Below are positions 59,706 through 64,000 of a DNA stretch of 64,000 nt, in pieces; within the stretch, counting starts at the first letter, position 1; every line of letters begins with the position of its first letter. Source of the DNA: Megaleporinus macrocephalus (Eukaryota; Chordata; Actinopteri; Characiformes; Anostomidae); contig CM038702.1 in NCBI GenBank assembly GCA_021613375.1, positions 24,740,349 to 24,804,348 on the forward strand. The letters are read 5' to 3'. Position numbers and translations under genes: made by a program. The notes under the pieces were generated by a model that did no database searches, was not told where the DNA came from, and saw nothing but the letters and a program-made list of their open reading frames with translations.

Positions 59706-59947
59706 CACCTGAGGTTGTTCAGTTTCTCCTACACTCTAAGGAGTTCTGAATTAATCTATCGGGAATTCTAAATGAAATAATTTTCATTTCGTGTATCCCC
59801 CCGCAGATACACAAGAAAAATAGTTCAATTAAAAGAGTGTTTTTTTAATACAGAGGAGTGAAAGAAATGGTTTAAATAAAAGAATAAGGCGACGGCCTCG
59901 AGGGAGCAGTGGCACAATAAACAGTGCAGCCTAAATCTTTTTAATCA

Positions 59948-59989
59948 CCCTCTCTCTCTGTCTCTTTTCTCTCTCTCTCTCTCTGTTCC

Positions 59990-60026
<37 letters not shown>

Positions 60027-60600
60027 GTCTCTCTTTCTCTCTATCTCTCTCTCTCTGTCTCTCTATTTCCCCCTCTTTTTCTCCCCGTCTTTCTCTCTCT
60101 GTGTGTCTCTCTATCTCTCTCTCTCCTCTTTCTCCTCCCTCTCTCTATCTCTCTTTAGCCTTCTCTCTGTACACCATTTTCTTTCTGGCTTCTTATTTCT
60201 TCCATCTATCTATTGCTTTCTCTCTCACACTCTTTGTACAATTTCTCTTCTTTGTCTCTCCCAGATTTTTATTTGTCTCTCCTCCTATTTCTTCCCTGTC
60301 CATTTTTAATAATTTTCCTTTTCTTTTCATCTCTCACTCTGTTTCTTGCTTTCTCTGTACATTTCCCCAACTTGTCTTAATCCCTCACTATCCTGCTCTT
60401 CTTCTCTATATCTTTCTCTCTGTCACTCTGTTTTCCTTTTTCCTTCTCCCATTCTCACTCACCCCATTTCTTTCTTTCTTTTTTTCTTTCTTTCCCTTCC
60501 AACAACTTTTTTGTCTTTCTCTTTGTCTATTTCAATCCTTTCCTTTCTTTCGTCCTCTCTTTCTCCTTTACTTTTCTCTCTATTTAATTTAATTTATTTC
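59948..60600. repeat. Pyrimidine-rich tract (about 650 bp)
   Basis: C/T-rich throughout with CTCTCT runs. The Phe/Leu/Ser-rich open frames in it are compositional. Confidence 0.92.
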
Positions 60601-60616
60601 TGTTCTTCCTTTGACC

Positions 60617-60785
60617 TTTGATATTTCTGAAGGCTTTAAACATTTGAAATGTTTGATATTGCACTGATGCCTTGGTAATACTATATGGGGTATAGAGTAT
60701 ACTCTCTAAATAGAGTATTACCAAGGCATCATCACAGTGCAAGATCAAACATTTTAAATGTTTTAAGATTTAAGAAGTATCAGTT
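60617..60785. repeat. Long fold-back (inverted repeat) hairpin
   Basis: The left arm at about 60617-60682 and the right arm at about 60714-60784 are reverse complements with few mismatches and a 3-base insertion. The best part pairs GATGCCTTGGTAATACT with AGTATTACCAAGGCATC. The loop is about 31 bp and holds the small palindrome GAGTATACTC. It may be a MITE-like fold-back element or a hairpin-RNA source. Confidence 0.88.
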
Positions 60786-62344
60786 TAACGAGAAGAGAGC
60801 ACAATATTAATAAGGAGTATTAAAAAAATACTACTAATAATTAAGGCTAATAGTAATAAATCAAGTAATATAGGATTAAAGGGGATACATGATTACATAA
60901 AGTACAAACAAAGCGTTTAGTCTTCTGTGTGCGACGTGTTGGGGTGTGTGGTAAGTGTAACAATTTTTCATACTGTGAGAAACACACTGTTTTTCCACCG
61001 AGCCTGTGCTCTTTAGGTAGTGACGAGTTCTTACAGCGCCTTGTTTCTACAGCCAGGCTGTGTTCACTGAGTCTGTACTTTGTCAGCATGGTTCTGTGGT
61101 TCTCTGTGTGATCTCTCCTACACAGTAATATATTTTACGTCTGAGTGCATCACTAAAACTCCAACGTTGTAAAAGAGTGAGCGAGCTGGAGCGTCATTCA
61201 CTTCTTTTCTCTCTCTTTTAAAAACTGTCCATCCCGTCAGAAGAATGATGGCTCTGTTCTTTTTCTCATCTGCACAACCCCACCTCTTTGCCGGCTCTGT
61301 ATCAATCAGAATCCTGATGAGGTGAAGTCTTCGTTCCAGAAAAGTCTTCACTCTCTCCGCATCTCTACGCGTTGTTGAAAGTCCATGCTGCTGTCAATCA
61401 AAGCACAGCCGTGATGCATCACCGCAAACATACCAATGCAATTCTGAAAGGGTGGGAATGAAAAAGCACATGATCACTTTTACTAGTGAGAGGTAAAGGT
61501 GGAGCATGTGGATCTATAACAGTGCAACTGGCCAAAAGTCTGGTAGTTTTACTCACTCTAGTCAGACAAATGTGACTTGTGCTTGCAGCTCCAGCCCTGC
61601 CTGAAACGTCTCGTGTGGTGAGAGCAGATATGGTGCACAATACAGACAGTGTTTACTGTACAGACAGCTGCAGCTCACTACTTCAGAGATTTCACCGCTC
61701 GGCATAGACTTATTTTTCTAACCAACATCACTGACTATTAAATAGCTATTTAGTTATTTACTTAAAAATATTCCAGTTACTACTTTTGCAGGCTGTACTG
61801 TTTTAAGTTTCTATTTCTAATTTTCTAATTAGTTCTAATTACAGTTCTAATATTTAGTTTAGTTGTGAGTAAGAGTTGCATTACTGTACATTTTCACTCT
61901 ACAACCACCAGATGTATGATAAATATTATCAATATTGGCCCCGTATATCAGTAATAGGTATTATTGATTACTAATAATGAGCAAGGGCTCATCAAAATAT
62001 ATCAGTCGACCCCACCTACTCAATATATTGATACTTTTAGACAAAAAAATTGGCAAAAAATTATAGCTTAGGGCACGTAAAAAAGTAATAATAATAAACG
62101 TAAAAGTAATAATAACTAAATTTTCAAAATTTGTTTCCTGCTAGCTGTTTGTCAATAAATTTTTACAAAGTGTAAATGCAGTAAACCGCTTTCTATTTGA
62201 TTCTAAAGGTGACACTTTATAGCACAAGCATTAAACAGGACACATTTTGTAGCACAATTCACTTCTGGTATATCAGAACAGGTCCCTCCTAATAATAATC
62301 TCCTCCCAGTATTTTGTGCTTTAAGAAGGAAACGCTGATAAATG
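60786..62344. other. Intronic sequence, no gene recognised
   Basis: 60900-61640 is of mixed complexity with several short open frames lacking motifs. The rest is AT-rich. Confidence 0.4.
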
Positions 62345-62575
62345 CATATCGTCGCTGTTCAAACAGCGAACAAGTATTGAACAAGTATTTCCAAAATTGT
62401 AACTTTACTGGAAAGACCAAATTTGTACTTTACTTTCAATGCAAGCCAATGGAACCAGAGTTTTTTCCAACCTATTTTGGAGCATTTCTATTGGTCTGTT
62501 CATCATGAAATGTAAACGAATGTCTTCAAATGATAGAAAACTGAAGGTTTTTTTTTATTGGACAGCGACGAGATG
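62345..62575 (+). mobile_element. Palindromic-core repeat, copy 3 (231 bp)
   Basis: Left edge CATATCGTCGCTGTTCAA, right edge TTGGACAGCGACGAGATG, an inverted pair. The interior has GCCAATGGAACCAGAG and TTTTGGAGCATTTCTATTGG. This copy has the clearest termini of the three. Confidence 0.7.
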
Positions 62576-62949
62576 CAACAAGGCAAAAGTGCAGAAGAGT
62601 GGTCAGCACGCTTTTCAACTTATTATGGGCATTTATTTCTCCTAATAATTAGACCACAGGAGTCACATTTCATATCAAACTGTACAACACAAAATGTCTC
62701 TATAGTATAGGTTTATTTTTATTTCCTTCTTTAAGGATGCAAACTTATCTGATATAGACAATATCACAAAGAGAAATCTTACCACAGTCTCAATATAAGA
62801 AGTATACGATATGTTTTCCACATTTAAGATGCTTTCATTTGGTCAGATATCATGAGCCGTGACTGGTATCTGTGTACACTTGTTTCTGAGGGGTTGTGCA
62901 GTGTGTGAGTTTCAGGGCAGTGATAGGGAGACGCTTTCTCTTATCTCTG

Positions 62950-62984
<35 letters not shown>

Positions 62985-64000
62985 ATGAGCTGTACACAAC
63001 CACACAGGTCCCTTCAGCACTGAGAGGACATGACCGTCCTCTGCCTGTCGTAACACTGACAGCTGTGGTCAGATAAACACTGATAACGTTTCAGACGGTC
63101 AGTGTCAGACGCACCTCTTAAAGGGGTAGAACAAAAGACTTATGAGGACCACTCTTAAAGCGATAGTTCTGTGACGAATCCAGATGAGTTTTGATTCCTA
63201 CTCAAAATAAAGAAAATGCAGTCTGTTGTTTTTGAACCCTGCATGTACTTCAACATTCTTTGAGCTTATGATTTCAATTAAAAAATGCTGAATCTGTTTG
63301 ATTTTTGGAAACTTAAACTCGCTCTAGCTATCACAGTTGTCTTTGTGGTTTAGTTTAAACAAAAATAAACCTGAGCAATAAGTCTGTGTCAACCTGTACA
63401 TTCTGATTACAAATATTCAGTATGTAATGTCCTTTAGATGTCAGTGATTTTATGGGTAATAAACTTATATTCTGTGGATAATTCCTCACTTGTAGCTCGT
63501 TTAGGCAGCTGGAGAGATAGTGTGGAAAGTGCAGATTCAAAACTTCCCTATCACCTTTATGTCTGTAAGCAGACGAGGAGATATTTTACTATGATTTCAA
63601 CTGTTGTGTCTATATTTTTGCATTGAGGGCCAGTAAAAACATTTTTTTGTTGTTAACTATTTTTATTGATTTTTATACAATTAACATTCTTACCAGTAAC
63701 ACAAAAAGAAAAAGCAACATCCTTTATTTCTTCCCTTACCACTTTTTGTCATTTCTTGGCATTGAAAAAATGGAGTGCTGAGTGGAATCTGTTGGTACAG
63801 CATGTAAATGTAACTCATTATGTACTTAATTACATAATCACATAATTTTTTATTTAAAAAGTAGAGCAAAGCAAAAACTCTACTTGAATCGAAGGGGTTA
63901 AAATATGGGTAAACATTAACTCAATGATGTTCTCAGGAGTTATTTCTCAAGCTCTTTACCTGCATATGTAATTGAGAATGAATGAGTGTACACAGCAGCT
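62576..64000. other. Intronic sequence to the window end
   Basis: (CT)n at about 62949-62980. No exon of trhde or other gene recognised. Confidence 0.45.

Noticed and set aside
60025..60621. Open frame of 163 codons and overlapping frames
   Set aside because: Pure C/T-rich tract; composition artefact.
60657..60678. Calling the hairpin a member of the miR-25/92 family
   Set aside because: Only the seven-base seed agrees, which can happen by chance; the remainder of the arm differs. Kept as a hypothesis only.
1..64000. A new multi-gene system such as a defence or biosynthesis cluster
   Set aside because: The window has one host gene with three short exons; every other readable coding sequence is from a transposable element.

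Overview
The window looks like a piece of a teleost fish genome. It is AT-rich and non-coding for almost its whole length. It carries typical fish repeats: Tc1-like and hAT-like DNA transposons, a Rex1-type non-LTR retrotransposon, SINE fragments and long dinucleotide arrays. There is no bacterial-style gene packing. The species cannot be fixed from the sequence.

Only one host gene is supported. Three plus-strand exons at 5730-5884, 33009-33122 and 57242-57379 encode consecutive parts of the catalytic domain of an M1 zinc aminopeptidase. The AAMENWG signature, HEICH zinc motif and distal glutamate, plus the flanking residues, match thyrotropin-releasing-hormone-degrading ectoenzyme (TRHDE, pyroglutamyl-peptidase II). 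The exons join in frame. Two introns of about 27.1 kb and 24.1 kb lie wholly inside the window. The preceding exons lie upstream of the window, and I could not find the next exon before its end. The third exon appears to end in a GC splice donor.

Layout: 1-5.7 kb is upstream intron with a decayed Tc1 element, SINE pieces and MITEs. 5.9-33.0 kb is the first complete intron. It holds a MITE with a MYB/SANT-like coding scrap, long pyrimidine and purine tracts, a 2.27-kb minisatellite of 40-bp units, a very decayed 47-bp tandem array, two copies of a second MITE and a transposase relic. 33.1-57.2 kb is the second complete intron. It holds a 3.5-kb Rex1-like element (minus strand) with one visible frameshift, a paired LINE-like repeat, Tc1 relics, a 28-bp tandem array, a nearly intact 1,586-bp Tc1 transposon and a 42-bp minisatellite. 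57.4-64.0 kb starts the next intron, with an hAT-like element flanked by a perfect 8-bp duplication and a long fold-back hairpin.

I found no operon, CRISPR array, tRNA, rRNA or defence system. The less ordinary items are the probable GC-AG intron, the hairpin carrying a miR-25/92-type seed, the MITE with a captured or relic DNA-binding domain, the nested palindromic family, and two transposons that look young. All family names rest on motif recognition from memory, with no database search.
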